From Prostheceraeus crozeri (lineage: Eukaryota > Platyhelminthes > Polycladida > Euryleptidae): 64,000 bases of DNA. Positions 14,410-25,769 of this stretch are shown piece by piece. The stretch lies in contig CAJQUW010012901.1 in assembly GCA_907163375.1 (NCBI GenBank), positions 1-64,000 of the forward strand, in the 5' to 3' direction. Made by a program: the position numbers and the translations under genes. Each line of letters opens with the position of its first letter. The first letter of the stretch is position 1. Under the pieces are notes generated by a model. It was given only the letters and a program-made list of their open reading frames with translations. It was not told the origin of the DNA and did not search any database.

Positions 14410-14814
14410 TCAGTTTCTACTGTAATATGCATGACATCTTTGCTGGGGAAAATCAAACCACCAGAGCCATCTCTTCGTTTTTTCTCGACGTACAGCAGCA
14501 ATCCATTTTCTCCGCATTTCGATATCCTTGGGAAATCGGTGAAAAGAATAAGGTGATTCTTTATTTTGGATGTTTTTGCATCCATATGCAGCACACGTTT
14601 TTCGGTATCTTGTACTTGTAGTCCTATTCACTGATGCTGGCGGAGCTGAATCAGAAGTTGAAGACAAGTCCATGTCAAGATCAACGTCAACTTCGGAGCT
14701 CATTACTGTTCGTGTGAATAGAGCGAAGGCAGTCAAGAAACTGACAACGGCAAAGTGCCTTTTATCTAGTGACCGAGCATATTTGCTATTCACTGTATGT
14801 AAAGCATTCGTCAT
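14410..14814 (-). pseudogene. THAP zinc-finger domain, partial
   Basis: Within a 134-codon frame, residues 74-110 form the first half of a THAP domain: C74-x4-C79, the SFHRFP signature around residues 90-95, and the invariant-type Trp W104 in RRKWIAAV. THAP domains bind DNA and occur in P-element-type transposases and in host factors derived from them. The second Cys/His pair of the C2CH finger is not in place. The frame runs into CHAYYSRN, while an alternative frame through 14361-14594 carries the other open stretch, so a frameshift is likely. Upstream residues are acidic and Ser-rich. I see no catalytic domain nearby. Confidence 0.7.
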
Positions 14815-15340
14815 CCGTCAACCGTGCTACCCTTATTGATTATTTATCTTCCCTACGACTGAGCCATTCTGCTGCAGTGAAAGTGGTAACGCGTGAATCC
14901 AGACAATGGCCATCTATTTCCTATATTATCTATGGTTTTGACACCAGCTGCTGGCTAGTGATAAAAAGTTGTGAATTTTCAATCATTTGACGTAAACATT
15001 GTTATCATGTAGCTAAACAGATGATTTCAGAAGTCCGCTTACTGCACTGTTTAATGCTAACAATTACATAAGTATGCAGGAATATTTTTGTTACATCGAC
15101 AAATTAATTCATAAATATTTGTAAAATGTTTCAGATATGAACATTTAGGTGATTATGATAATATTTGTCAAATAATAGTCAAAGATGTATCAAAAATTAT
15201 TAAAAAATATCAAATATGCAGTATTTGATTGTTTTATAAAAACAATTATCTAATATTTGTAAAATTTGTCACCATCAGTCAGATATTAGATAAATTATCT
15301 CGGTTTTTTCAACCCGGGAATACTGTAAGAATTGAAAAGC
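14815..15340. other. No gene seen
   Basis: AT-rich sequence, with several ATTTGT(A/C)AAATAAT-like repeats near 15100-15300. Confidence 0.45.
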
Positions 15341-15733
15341 ATAATCTTTATTTTATCAATGCGAATTTATCATGAATGTTCAACCGGGATTTATGCATGA
15401 ATCATCAATGCAAGTTTTTAACATATTATAATTGCGTATTTTTGGTTCAATAATGATAATCGATGTATTTTGACAATGCATATAAGCTTTCCAATCATTA
15501 AACATGCTTACCAACAATGATTTTCAATTTTGAATAATCTTTATTTTATCAATGCGAATTTATCATCAATGTTCAACCGAGGTTTATGCATGAATCATCA
15601 ATGCAAGTTTTTAAGATAGGCTATTGTAATTGCGTATTTTTGGTTCAATAATGATAATCGATGTATTTTGACAATGCATATAAGCTTTCCAATCATTAAA
15701 CATGCTTAACAACAATGATTTTCAATTTTGAAT
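15341..15733 (+). repeat. Two-copy tandem duplication, about 193-bp unit
   Basis: The block starting ATAATCTTTATTTTATCAAT at 15341 is repeated from 15534. The copies are nearly identical apart from a few substitutions and a short insertion near 15615. The high similarity suggests a recent duplication. It contains no coding. Confidence 0.9.
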
Positions 15734-16720
15734 TTTCCATGGATTTATTGGAATCATCGATCATGGATTCTGTGTCCATGGCTGGGCTACTAGGGAAATG
15801 TAATAAATAACGTCCGCAATGTAATAAAGGTAATGTGAATAGGTTGTATCAACATGAGTCACATTTACAAATGAGTTTCGCAAAATATCTGAAAAGTAGA
15901 ATGTCAGACAATTAAATTTGTTATTTTGGTATTTATCTGTCTACGAAATATGAAAAAAAATCAGCTAAATTGATCTTTCACCATAAATAATTATGTTTCA
16001 ATTTTGCAATTACTAAAATTATTATGCAATATAAAGAGAATTTCATTGCTCGCTTACAAATATTATCAAAAGCTCATGCAATGTCAGTTGATTCTTCTGA
16101 TTCCGTTGCATACAGCAGACCTACGGGAAAATGACGAACATTTCCAATCAAACCCTTTATTTCTGGCTTCTATTCAATGATTATTATCTAATCTTATAAT
16201 ACTGTAATATATAATTATTTTCCTTTTGAGCCCCAAAGACAAATCTGCTCCAACTACCCATTCGCTGATAACGGCAACTCCCTTTGATGCTGAGTGAACA
16301 ATGGGAGCATTATACAGCAATGACGTGCAGTGTGGGCCTATGTCATGGGAAGGTTCTCGTTGAGGCAGTTTTGTCAGCTGCTAGTCAAACACTTACGCAG
16401 GTGCCCGCATGAACGTCATCCGGCTCAAGAGGTCATTGATTTCAAGTGTCCCATTTCTCATCGAAAGAAAAGTGCTCTTAGTTCTCTATATTGTACCTTT
16501 TGGGAGCCATTTAGAAATTTCCGGTTGATATGCAATGAAAAAGGATAGCTCAAATTCCATCAAAGAACAGACAGAGGCATAGCAACGCAATAAATGCCTC
16601 TTTTTTGAGTTTTAGAAATTATGCTTATATTTCATGCCTCATCTATATTCCCACGACCTATCGTCCATTATCTTCAGATTTTACTCCGATTAAAAACCAT
16701 ACTTGAAAATCAATCAAAAT
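15734..16720. other. No gene seen
   Basis: AT-rich non-coding DNA downstream of the minus-strand coiled-coil gene. Confidence 0.45.
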
Positions 16721-16726
16721 TTTATT
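16721..16726 (-). terminator. Candidate polyadenylation signal AATAAA
   Basis: AATAAA on the minus strand lies 228 nt past the stop codon of the coiled-coil gene. It is the closest obvious canonical signal that I see. Confidence 0.5.
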
Positions 16727-16953
16727 GTGATCGCTCTTCAGAAGAGATTCTGATGAAAAACTAAAATACAACAGGGAATGAACGGAAAATGCAATTGTGG
16801 GAATATTAATCGAAACACATGATTTTCAAATTAAAAAAAAATCGAGGAAGCAATTTGTCGGCATCATGAGATCATCGGCAAAAAAGAGATTGAATGAGTG
16901 AGCATCAAGAGCAAGTGGCAAGACTTGAGCATTTACAATGGAAAGAAACGGTT

Positions 16954-17115
16954 TCAGTGGTTCAGTTTTGGTCTCCCAGCACTGTAGCGGGCGGATTTAG
17001 GACGATTGTGGGCTGACAACACTGGCGAAGGAAAATCATCGTCTGAATCATCGAGACTTTCAGCATCTAAATTGCAGTCCTCTGTGATGTCCGAGCTCGC
17101 AACGCTGAGAGTCTC
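16954..17115 (-). CDS. Terminal exon of coiled-coil gene: acidic C-terminal tail
   Basis: A pyrimidine-rich acceptor (TTCTTTCAACAG) opens the exon at 17115 in phase 0, matching the phase-0 donor of the exon at 23709. It encodes 53 residues and then TGA. The sequence is acidic (LDDSDDDFPSPV) and then basic (RPKSARYSAGRPKL), ending in NH. There are no membrane or catalytic motifs. The exon order on the minus strand is 53241 to 53109, 24190 to 23709, then this one. Confidence in the exon rests on phase compatibility, consensus splice sites and a downstream AATAAA. I cannot name the protein. Confidence 0.75.
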   Translation of the reverse strand, partial: ETLSVASSDITEDCNLDAESLDDSDDDFPSPVLSAHNRPKSARYSAGRPKLNH

Positions 17116-19739
17116 CTGTTGAAAGAAATGAAGCGGTATGTTAAACGTATAAGAACAATGGAGGTTGAATGAACAATCAATAATATAGTAATAAGCAATT
17201 TTGTCAATTCAACTGAAAATCACGCAAGAAATTTCATCTCCTTTAAGACTTCGTAATCATTAATACGTATGCTACAATGACATTTTACGGACGTTGCTCA
17301 ACATGACTAGAACATTTTTGTAACTTTGATAATGTGACAAAATGCGATACTTAATAATGCCATATTGAAATGTTATTATATCTTTGTGCATATCTATGTG
17401 CATACCTTATGCACATACTTATAGGTCATTGGTATACACATAAATTCATGAAGACATGATTCGAAATGTCAAATTAATTTTAGATATATTTCTTCATTCC
17501 AATCAGAATTTCGAATTTTTAGTAGAATTAAAGATTCGAATTTTAACTTACAAATGGTTTTCTACGCAGCGGCACTTCCATGTTGGCCTATACCCTACAC
17601 GTAGATATATGTACCGCATTTAATCTAATAAATCTAACCAAAAACCACTTGAAAATAGCAGCAACGCTAAACATAGCATAGAAGCCTCATCTCTAATGAT
17701 CGTTCCTCTTCAATACAAGCTTACCCCCATAAATCACTTAACAAAAATAGACTCCCATGGGCATATAAAAGAGAAAACACGCTCCTAAATTACGAGGGTA
17801 ATAGCATGACAACATATCTCTCTCTAAGAAGAATAATCAAGGTATTTACCTTGACATGATGGCTATAAAAACAAAGTCATTATTCAATTATCTTTCCTTT
17901 TGGTAGACGGATTGGTTGCGAATATCAGTAGAATGATGAAGTCTTCAAATATGCGAAAGATCCGATTATTATAATTTTTCTGTCAAAGTTATCATGATTC
18001 AAGAGTAGGTGGCAGACAATTGCCAGTCATAACACAAGTGTTAAGCAACGTCGGTTGGTTCCAGCTTTATACTTTACATGATGAATAATGATCGAAAATG
18101 CATACCTTACTGGTTAGTGGATCAATGTCGCAAAACGATCCTGCGTGAGATGGTGTTTGTATTGACACATAATTTGAACTTATAAATTCATGCAAACTCA
18201 TAATTTATGTTTTGTGATCAAATTGCATGATATTTTGTGACTACTTTTTCTTTTTTGCATTTTTTTTGAGTAAAATATTGTCAGAATTTCCGAATTTCAG
18301 TACACTTCTACCAAAAGAAATCACATGTCTTTGATGTTAGAAAGATCACTAAAATGAAAGTCAAACATGTTACATTTTTTTAGACTTTTAAATACACAAT
18401 ATACGTCGTACATCACATACAGAACGTCAGCATGCTCTGGATAAAAATCATCTATCTTTTCTTGCTTTTGTCTCATAATTTGCACCGATTTTATGAGTAT
18501 AGAGGATCGTCGCTGAAGTTGAAACAATGTCACAAAATTAGTACTTCATAAGCTCGTTCATGCTGCCTATGAAGTTCATAAATCATGTTAGAGGAGCTTC
18601 AAAATTTCCCCGTTTTTGGAGAAATTTTCCAGAAATTTTATTTACACTACCTACCTATGTAGGCTATGTGACCAGTAAGTAGACTTGATTAGATCTGTTG
18701 CAAGAAATGTGAGTATAAAAAACGGTCGTGATGAATGGCTAGCACGGATGCATTGAGTAAGACTGTTATGTTCAATATGTCAGAAAATTTGATGCTTGGA
18801 TGGCTGCAAAGTCAATTTTGAAGAAGCTTCTGATCACTCTTCCAAACATTGCGTTCTGGATGAAGTTAGTGTTGATTCAAGTGATAATCAGTAGTTAACT
18901 GGATCTCAACCAGAAGCTTAAAATCAATTAGAACATTACTAAACTCAAGGTCAAAGCAAACTTCAAGAAACAATTAAAAATCAAAATAGACACAGAGCTC
19001 AAGTCACGTAGATGTAGATTCAAGGCGACTTTCAAAGTTCAGACTCTCAAATTCTAAAATCCAATCTAGAGAAAACACTTTTCAGAAAATGTGTATGCGT
19101 CATAAAGCTTGATGTGACAAGAATGTACAAAATAATGGAACTTCCTGAAAATAATGCGAAATGCATCACTTTGAGTCAGATGATCATGTAGTTTTGTACA
19201 TTTTACTTGAATAGGGAGGGTACCTTCTTAAACATCACAATTGTTCTGTTTCACTTGGCATCTAATATTTTCTATGTGCTAACTCAATCGTACAAAATTT
19301 CATGTACAAAATTGAAGGTGCAAGTAAAGCAAAAAACAAGGATACAAAAATCATATTTGCATAGGTATCTTGTGAGAACACCATCCGTGTATGTCCGAAA
19401 GTGTCTAAAATTTTGAATTGAAATTCTGACTTGGCAAATGTATACCTGACACTTGAGTGTGAGTTGGTCAAAGCTGAAAAGGCCGCTGAATAAGGTATAG
19501 TGTGCAGTAAGTCTCAGGAAGTTTCAGTCAAAATTTTCATTTCACTGTGTATCAAAATTAGATTAGACTATACTGTTTAACTATCGTTTTATAACGGAAA
19601 CCGCACAGAAGTCCAAGAAGTCAACCATCAGCATTTTATCAAAAAAATAAGCATCAAATCATTTTGCACATTATTATGCATGTTACTTATTTTTACAAGT
19701 AAGTAGCATCTTTAGTCCTGAATTCCATCTTCACATAAT
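17116..19739. other. Intron of the coiled-coil gene, no gene seen
   Basis: AT-rich sequence between the last two exons. Short ORFs at 18321-18533 and 19207-19471 have no recognisable motif. Confidence 0.5.
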
Positions 19740-19932
19740 TAAATATTTTGTAGTCAACCGAATCGGACCAACATTGCTGATCAACCAACATTGCATCGCG
19801 GATATGATGCGGCAACTATCTTTGTCTTAAGCGAGTTGTGACTCGATTCATTGTGGAAAAGCTCCCTTCCACGGACGCTGTTCCTAAAGGCGCACATACA
19901 ACCCTCATTGAGATGTCCGACAACATCGGGAA
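19740..19932 (-). pseudogene. hAT-family transposase C-terminal remnant
   Basis: The minus-strand frame from 19932 reads FPMLSDIS, then APLGTASVEGSFSTMNRV and TTRLRQR, a TAG stop, then an HIRDAMLVDQ-type continuation and DYK. The (A)SVE-x-SFS-x-M block followed by K/T-x-RLRQR is the conserved C-terminal dimerisation region of hAT transposases. The in-frame stop shows decay. The catalytic region is absent. The insertion lies in the intron of the coiled-coil gene. Confidence 0.75.
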
Positions 19933-20077
19933 CCCCAATGCCAAATCTTTGCCGGAAGCTAACTTGATGAGATAATTCTTCCATCATAGGGAGGGATTCT
20001 GACATTTAGGGGGGGGAATTCCCCCCAAAACAGGGCTAGATAAAACACTGACATGTGCAATGACAGTCCAAGCAATA

Positions 20078-21436
20078 TACAGTATATTTTAACCCACCAC
20101 AAATTGCAATAGTTTCAAGAATAGGTTCACCTTGCAGAGAAAATTTCCTAATCAACATATCAAAAATCTAGGAAAATCTGGTTAGTGGACCATTCTGAGC
20201 TTTCCACTTGAAGTCACGAGTCTTATCGAAAAATAGCTATCGGTATTTGGCCTCACTAAACATGTTTAATGAAATCGTTTCTAATCGTGTTTTATGAAAT
20301 CGTAGATGCAGATCGCAGCAGTCAATCAAAATGATCCGTTGCAGCTTCGTCTCATTTCCTGCATTTACCTCCTACATGGTTCTAACCGATACCAGCTATA
20401 TGCTTTCTGAATTATGTCCTTTCCAAGCGGCTAGATTTCTCAGTCACTAGATCAACAATACTTGTAACTATATGAATACGTACTTGTTAAGTTAAGTTTA
20501 AGAATACTTGTAACTACCGGTAACTATCTGCAGATGCAAACTAATTGAGATTTGAGCAAGATTTATGTCACAAATCTGCGAGTTTTACCATCAATAGGCG
20601 ATTACTTTTTGAAACTACCATTTTGTGAAAACTCGTAGGTGCTCAAGCCGCTAGGTCGAAAATGCGTTTGCGCACCCATAACTCGCAATTTTTTTTCTGA
20701 GTTGGGATACAAACTTTCATGTCTTTCATCAATAAGTGAAGCCTTTTTTGCAAGCACTATCTTATGAATATGCATAGAAATTCAAGCATTTATATCAAAA
20801 ACACGTTTACGCACACTCATCATTTAACACACATTCCGAGATACCTGTAGATGTAAATTGATGCAGATTGGTATATGGTAAGGAATAAATCTCTGTGTAT
20901 TTCTATCACCATACCATCCATTTTATAACTACTCTCTCATGACAGCACATGTTATAAACCTGGTTGTCTACTTCAGCTTGTTCTCGCAGAAAAAATTGAC
21001 TAAAAGGCGATCATTCTGTGTCACTGCATGCTTTTCCATATACATGTACAAGTAATTATGAAATGGATCTATATGTAGGTTCTATGCATAGATGCATATT
21101 CACAAGAGAGAAAGCTTACTAGCAACAAATCTTTATCAATTGTACCAAACAGGCACAATAAGGGAAGGGTGCGCAAGTGCACCTTTCGATCTAGCGGTTA
21201 GAACAACTGCACGCGCTTTCACAAGACGGTAGTTGCAAAAAGTAATCGTTTATTGTGACAGTTACTATTGACTGAGAAATCTAGCCGCTTAGAAAGGGCA
21301 TAATTCAGAAAACACTGTTCAACTAACTGGTTTTCATAGATTTATGATGCTGATAAGGGAAATTTTGTTTACAAGATGAACCCATTCTAGAAACTATCGC
21401 AATTTGTGGCGGGTTGAAGTAGAATTCACTATAGAT
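20078..21436. mobile_element. Foldback-type element with long inverted arms
   Basis: The left end (AACCCACCACAAATTGCAAT near 20091) is mirrored at the right (ATCGCAATTTGTGGCGGGTT near 21397). Further blocks inside also pair: ATTTCTCAGTCAC with GACTGAGAAAT, and GTAATCGCC-like with AGTAATCGTTTATTG-like sequence. The arms therefore extend hundreds of bases toward a centre near 20.75-20.9 kb. Related blocks recur at 48.5-49.2 and 50.2-50.7 kb. I see no ORF. This is a non-autonomous foldback or long-TIR element. Confidence 0.75.
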
Positions 21437-22598
21437 AGCCTGGAATAGGATTATCATGATGATAGCAGATAACAGCTAATTAAGCTAACTCGTTTAGTAG
21501 TGCACGCTAGCGGGAAAGATATCAGAAAAAACAGTTTCACTGTTGGACGAACGAAATGTAATTAATATAAAGTTTTCCAATTATTTATATATCATATATA
21601 TCATACATTTTTTCCAGTTAAAATTTTATTTGGAAATAGGAATCTCGATCGCGCAATCCCTCTCAGACTTCAAAGGGACTGAATTTTCCGGTCCGATCAA
21701 AGCTCGTATTGAAAAGGCCTATGATTGCTGTTGAGATAGGTGACATTTGCCTCAAATTCATACCTCCATGATTGATGCTCCTGAATACATCATTTCCATA
21801 ATAATGATTGATAATGATTATGGACTTGAATTTGATTTTAGCCATAATCTAAGCATTGACAAAAACATATTTTTGGATATTCATAGCTAAAACCTTAAGT
21901 ATAGTAAACTATTATAAAGCAAAATCAATTCAATCGGTTGTAAAACAAAAACGTGCAGCATTTTACGCGCCCCAAATGAATAACATAGACATATTTTTCT
22001 AAATATCTAATAGTTCCAATAACTCTATTTTTGAATTCTGTGTTTTATTTTTCATGCATCCCAAAAGTCGGGATATTTTCGATCACGACAGCGGTTACTC
22101 TTGATTTGCGTGATTCGCACAGAGCCTAACTTGGATGCTCTGTTAGATCATAACATTTTAACTTGGATGTGTGCAAAGGCCACATTAAAATCATTTAGGA
22201 CTAGTCTTAATATCACACACTTTGCATCAAAACATTTCCTCAGAATCAGACCATGACATATTGGATCCATAATTTACAGTCCAGACTGGTCCCCAGTCCC
22301 GTTTCAATTCGAATTCATGGTGATGATTCAAAGCATACTTTCATCTTTTGAATAACGGAATTACGAATAATTGTTACGATACTGGATTTTGACTCTGTTC
22401 CAATGAAACATAAACTGTGAACTGGTGAAGTGCACCACCATTATCATCAATCATTCCGCAATAAAAATCCTCAATTCAAGTGAATGAATCTATCATCACC
22501 CGTCATGCTTGAACATTTGAATGAATAGGGAACCGTAAGGCGCACGCATGGACTATTGTTGTACATGGTGAATATCTCCTGTTTTCATTTTTCTGCAG
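21437..22598. other. No gene seen
   Basis: AT-rich intronic DNA. Confidence 0.45.
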
Positions 22599-22670
22599 TG
22601 CATCCACAAACCCCTCGAAGCCCTATGACTTGTGGTGCACATCAGCTGAGCACTTGCAGAAGTGGCGGGA
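22599..22670 (+). CDS. Putative orphan exon, PH-domain-like C-terminal helix
   Basis: A 72-bp segment has a good acceptor (TTTTTCTGCAG) and donor (GTGAGC). It is open in the frame giving ASTNPSKPYDLWCTSAEHLQ then KWR. The pattern of a hydrophobic strand followed by (S/T)AEH-x2-KW resembles the final strand and helix of a PH domain, where the Trp is conserved. It is more GC-rich than the flanks. It lies on the strand opposite to the surrounding coiled-coil gene, so it would belong to another gene or be a captured fragment. Only one exon is visible. Confidence 0.25.
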
Positions 22671-23149
22671 GTGAGCTCTTAACAACACTGCTCCAATTGT
22701 CCATGACATTTCTTAGACGTAATGCCACAGATTTATCGATGCTTTTCACATTATCTTTTAGTCAACTCATTTGTGACTTTGAACACTGACACTTGAAATA
22801 AATTTTCAACTAAATAAGATCGTAGGAAATGCGTCCTACACTAAAAAGTTGACCAATCTCGGGTCTGATATTTGTCTACATTCAAGTTTGACCGAACTTC
22901 GTAAAAAATCAAAAAATGTTAAGAAAATCAAAGAAGGAGTCAGTTTTCTCAACCAAAATTCTATTACAACGAGATTATAATGTAATAAAATGCCCAACGC
23001 TTCGTCATCGACTTAGTCATGAGGAAAAGAAATGTCATTCATTGAATTGCTGTGTAAACTTGTCAAGAAAATATTTTTGATTAACATTTGAATACGAAAA
23101 GCCAAAAGTTGAAATATATTTGTTCATATATACGAGTATTAGATAGAAT

Positions 23150-23257
23150 TCACTGCGAGCCATGTTCTCGAAGGTGAGCACGTGTTTGTATCTTTGATTC
23201 CCCCACATACTTTTCATTGCAAATATTGCAGGTGATGAGGTAAACAGTATTCTTCAC
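23150..23257 (-). pseudogene. Penelope-like GIY-YIG endonuclease fragment
   Basis: The 35-codon open stretch reads NTVYLITCNICNEKYVGES, then RAHLREH. This matches the GIY-YIG signature of Penelope-like elements: (V)Y-x-I-x-C-x2-C, then Y-(I/V)-G-E-(T/S), then R-x4-EH. It ends at a stop right after the motif and lacks the distal Glu and Asn. It is divergent from the array at 25.6-36.2 kb, so it represents a different Penelope lineage. Confidence 0.75.
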
Positions 23258-23351
23258 CTGACAAGATATCGGAGAACATTACTCGCCTTAAAGAACATCG
23301 CTCACGGGCGAATTCCGCAGTCTTTCAATATCTTGTTCTTCATTCTTTATC

Positions 23352-23387
23352 AATTAAACTACGTGATTATAATCACGTAGTTTAATT
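23352..23387. repeat. Perfect 36-bp palindrome
   Basis: The two 18-base halves are exact reverse complements, centred between 23369 and 23370 (core GATTATAATC, arms ...AAACTACGT). It lies beside the right arm of the surrounding inverted repeat. It could form a cruciform or hairpin. Confidence 0.95.
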
Positions 23388-23708
23388 AATAAAATTTTCT
23401 TGACAATTTCACACAGCAGTTTGATCAATGACAGTATTCGCCGCAGGGTGGAGGTGAGTGAAATTCACCGCCTCGGCCCTGTACTCAACACCATGTTATT
23501 GCAGATTCATTTCTATTGCTCATGACTAAGTCGATGACGAAGCGTCGCTCATTCTATTTCATTACAATCACGTTGTAATACAATTTCGGTCGAGAAAATT
23601 AATTCCTTTTTTGATTATGATGTTGGTACCGACCGATGGCCAAGCTCACTGAATATAAAAACATAACAATATAAATAAATAAATAGAGAATAATTCCCAG
23701 CATCTCAC

Positions 23709-24190
23709 CACTGGAATCTGACGAGGAGGCACAGGTACAACATCACGTTCTGAGAGGGTCGGTAAGGAGCCGTGAATGGGGGAGCCGGATCTGCGATGAT
23801 TGCTCTGACATTCAGCTGGAGGACCATCTGAATCTAAGCCTGAATCCCTCCCACCCCCGGCGGAGGCCTGTCGCAGCGAGTCAGAAGACACAGGAGGCTT
23901 CGTGATGGAACAGTCAGATCGTTCTCTCCTGTCCAGGCTTTGCGACTGTTGCTGTCGGGGAGAATTCCCCAGGCCTGGACGGTTTTGAGATAGTTTATAC
24001 TCCAGCTGCTTGATGAGACGATCTCTTTCGGCAATACTTCGCTCCAGTCTTTTGATTTTGTCGGATTGGTCGGTGACTTGTTGAGACAGTTCCACGATCA
24101 GACCGTGACTTCGAGGAACGGGTGAAGAATTTGGAGAAGGAAGCTCTGACGAAGTTTCTTCAACGCCTTCAGATGCTCCGGGAAGTGGGA
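23709..24190 (-). CDS. Coiled-coil gene, central exon: coiled coil and Ser/Pro/Gln-rich linker
   Basis: The acceptor (ATTTCCAG) leaves two bases completing a Val codon with the phase-1 donor at 53109. The 482-bp exon then encodes about 160 residues and ends in phase 0 at a GTG|GTGAGA donor. An acidic and Ser/Pro-rich lead is followed by a clear heptad region (LIVELSQQVTDQSDKIKRLE, then SIAERDRLIKQLEYKL). After it comes a low-complexity stretch rich in Q, S, R, P and D. The product is probably an oligomeric scaffold. The coiled coil superficially resembles the leucine zipper of cGMP-dependent kinase, but no kinase feature is present. Confidence 0.8.
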
Positions 24191-25574
24191 CTGGAAATTA
24201 TATATAAAAGAACAAGGTGAATACATTGAGGGGTGAGTAGGCTCTCATATGCCATCGATTATAATCAACTGCTGATGGTGAAACATTATCATTGTCTGGT
24301 GCTAGTTCAAAAATGTGGTATCTGATCCAAATAAATGAGCGAGGTCATCGATTTGAATTTTAGATAGTCAACCATTATCGGAAAGTTTAGCTAGAAAGGC
24401 TTTTTATTTCATAAGCATTAAGTTTAATAGAATCTAACATCGTGTGATCGGCTATCAAGTACATTTTCTAACTTAGATATCTCAGGACTGTTTTCCACAT
24501 TTACGTATTGTCGATTCTGGCATTGTCTAATTCGTTTTTACAGACAATTCAGGAAAAGCACAAATAATGACGACAGATCACCGAGGTAGGCCTACTACTC
24601 TAGTTAGAAGTTTGTGAGATAGCGAGCCTAAAGATCATCTTGATAAGTGTTAGTCGATCAATTTGAAGCTGTGTAGCTAACACACCATACGAACAATTTA
24701 CAATACGAGATAAAAGCTGCAAGTACATCATAAGAACTGAGAATAAGCTTGGGGCATGTGACATTAACTTATCAAGAAGCATATCGTTTTTACTTGGGTA
24801 TTCTATTACATAAATAATATCGTAAGAACTTGTCAAGCTAAAAGAATGATTGGCAATTGCGTCTAAAATCACAGAAACTGAATACAAGAACAGTAACATT
24901 CGGAATTGATTTGTAATTACTTGCGTTTTAAGTCAAAGAAATTGATGTCACAATGATAAACATGCTTCCCGTTGGGCTGGTAGTCCCACCCAATCCCAAT
25001 ATCACAGATGCTATCAATGGTACTTCCATAATGGTTGCCGTACTGTGTATATTCTCACGAATTGTGCAAAAAGGTTATTCTAGTCAGAAAAACTTCAATT
25101 TTTATCATTTTGATACATGATAGGAGAATGGGCTAATGGCGGTTAACCGGTTCATCTGTCTTGACCGGTTAACCGGTTGAAGATTATGATTAACCGGTTA
25201 ACCGAATCGTTGTCTCTGATTTCTTTCTGATTCAACGCTGGTGAGGCAAACCAAACACAATTCAAGCGATAGTTCTCTATTGGCTCTGAGGCAAACTCGG
25301 CTGGTGAACTCATGATACTGTACATGTATACAAATTAATTATGTGAGTGACTCTCACTCCTGCTGTTGATGACTGAAATGTGGCTACTTAACGACGGTGA
25401 CCGGTGTGCAAAAATGCGGATGAAAAAAGAAAGTAAATGATACACGGAGTTTTTTGGTTTTGGTTGTGGTAGTCATAGCCTACCTACATATGGAAAAGAT
25501 AAAGCAGAACAATTATTTTTTTCAAATTCCACATCAATATTATTCGTTTTACATCAAATTCGCAACATGCAAAC
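24191..25574. other. Intronic DNA left of the Penelope array
   Basis: Part of the 29-kb intron. It holds a GGTTAACC motif cluster (25139-25206) and a frameshifted peptide-like stretch (24917-25054). I see no gene. Confidence 0.5.
25139..25206. repeat. Cluster of GGTTAACC palindromes
   Basis: Four overlapping palindromic GGTTAACC cores, several extended to ACCGGTTAACCGGT, occur within 68 bp. They could be protein-binding palindromes or a micro-repeat. Confidence 0.85.
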
Positions 25575-25587
25575 ATATCAATATGTA
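25575..25587 (+). repeat. Left target-site duplication of Penelope array
   Basis: ATATCAATATGTA here is identical to 36245-36257. The bases immediately outside the repeat differ. Two of its bases may belong to the element end. Confidence 0.8.
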
Positions 25588-25622
25588 CGCGAGGCTGCCC
25601 AAATTCATTTCACAAATGAAAA

Positions 25623-25696
25623 GTCGATGTGTCACGACCGGTTTCAGTCTATTTCAGACCATCTTCAGGTGTATGTACAGACATGGAAAAATCGAC
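25623..25696 (-). ncRNA. Hammerhead-like motif, unit 1 tail
   Basis: Same motif as described at 28138-28211: CTGAAGA, GAAA and ACCGGTC core boxes with flanking GTCGAT/ATCGAC arms. Confidence 0.45.
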
Positions 25697-25769
25697 TTAT
25701 ATACTAAAATGATTAAAACTAAAGGAGAAGTGATCAGTAAAATTTCGTCGGTCACAGAAATTGCGAAGG

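Larger units (their letters stand above)
22930..23612. repeat. Inverted repeat enclosing a Penelope GIY-YIG fragment
   Basis: The arm at 22930-23085 and the arm at 23390-23612 are complementary. GCTTCGTCATCGACTTAGTC (23001) pairs with GACTAAGTCGATGACGAAGC (23525), and the TGCTGTGTAAACTTGTCAAG and CTTGACAATTTCACACAGCA blocks also pair. The middle carries a minus-strand Penelope endonuclease relic and a perfect 36-bp palindrome. Confidence 0.8.

Noticed and set aside
23709-24190. N-terminal leucine zipper of a cGMP-dependent protein kinase
   Set aside because: The heptad region is similar in feel, but the following exon ends the protein with an acidic tail and no cyclic-nucleotide or kinase domain is present.
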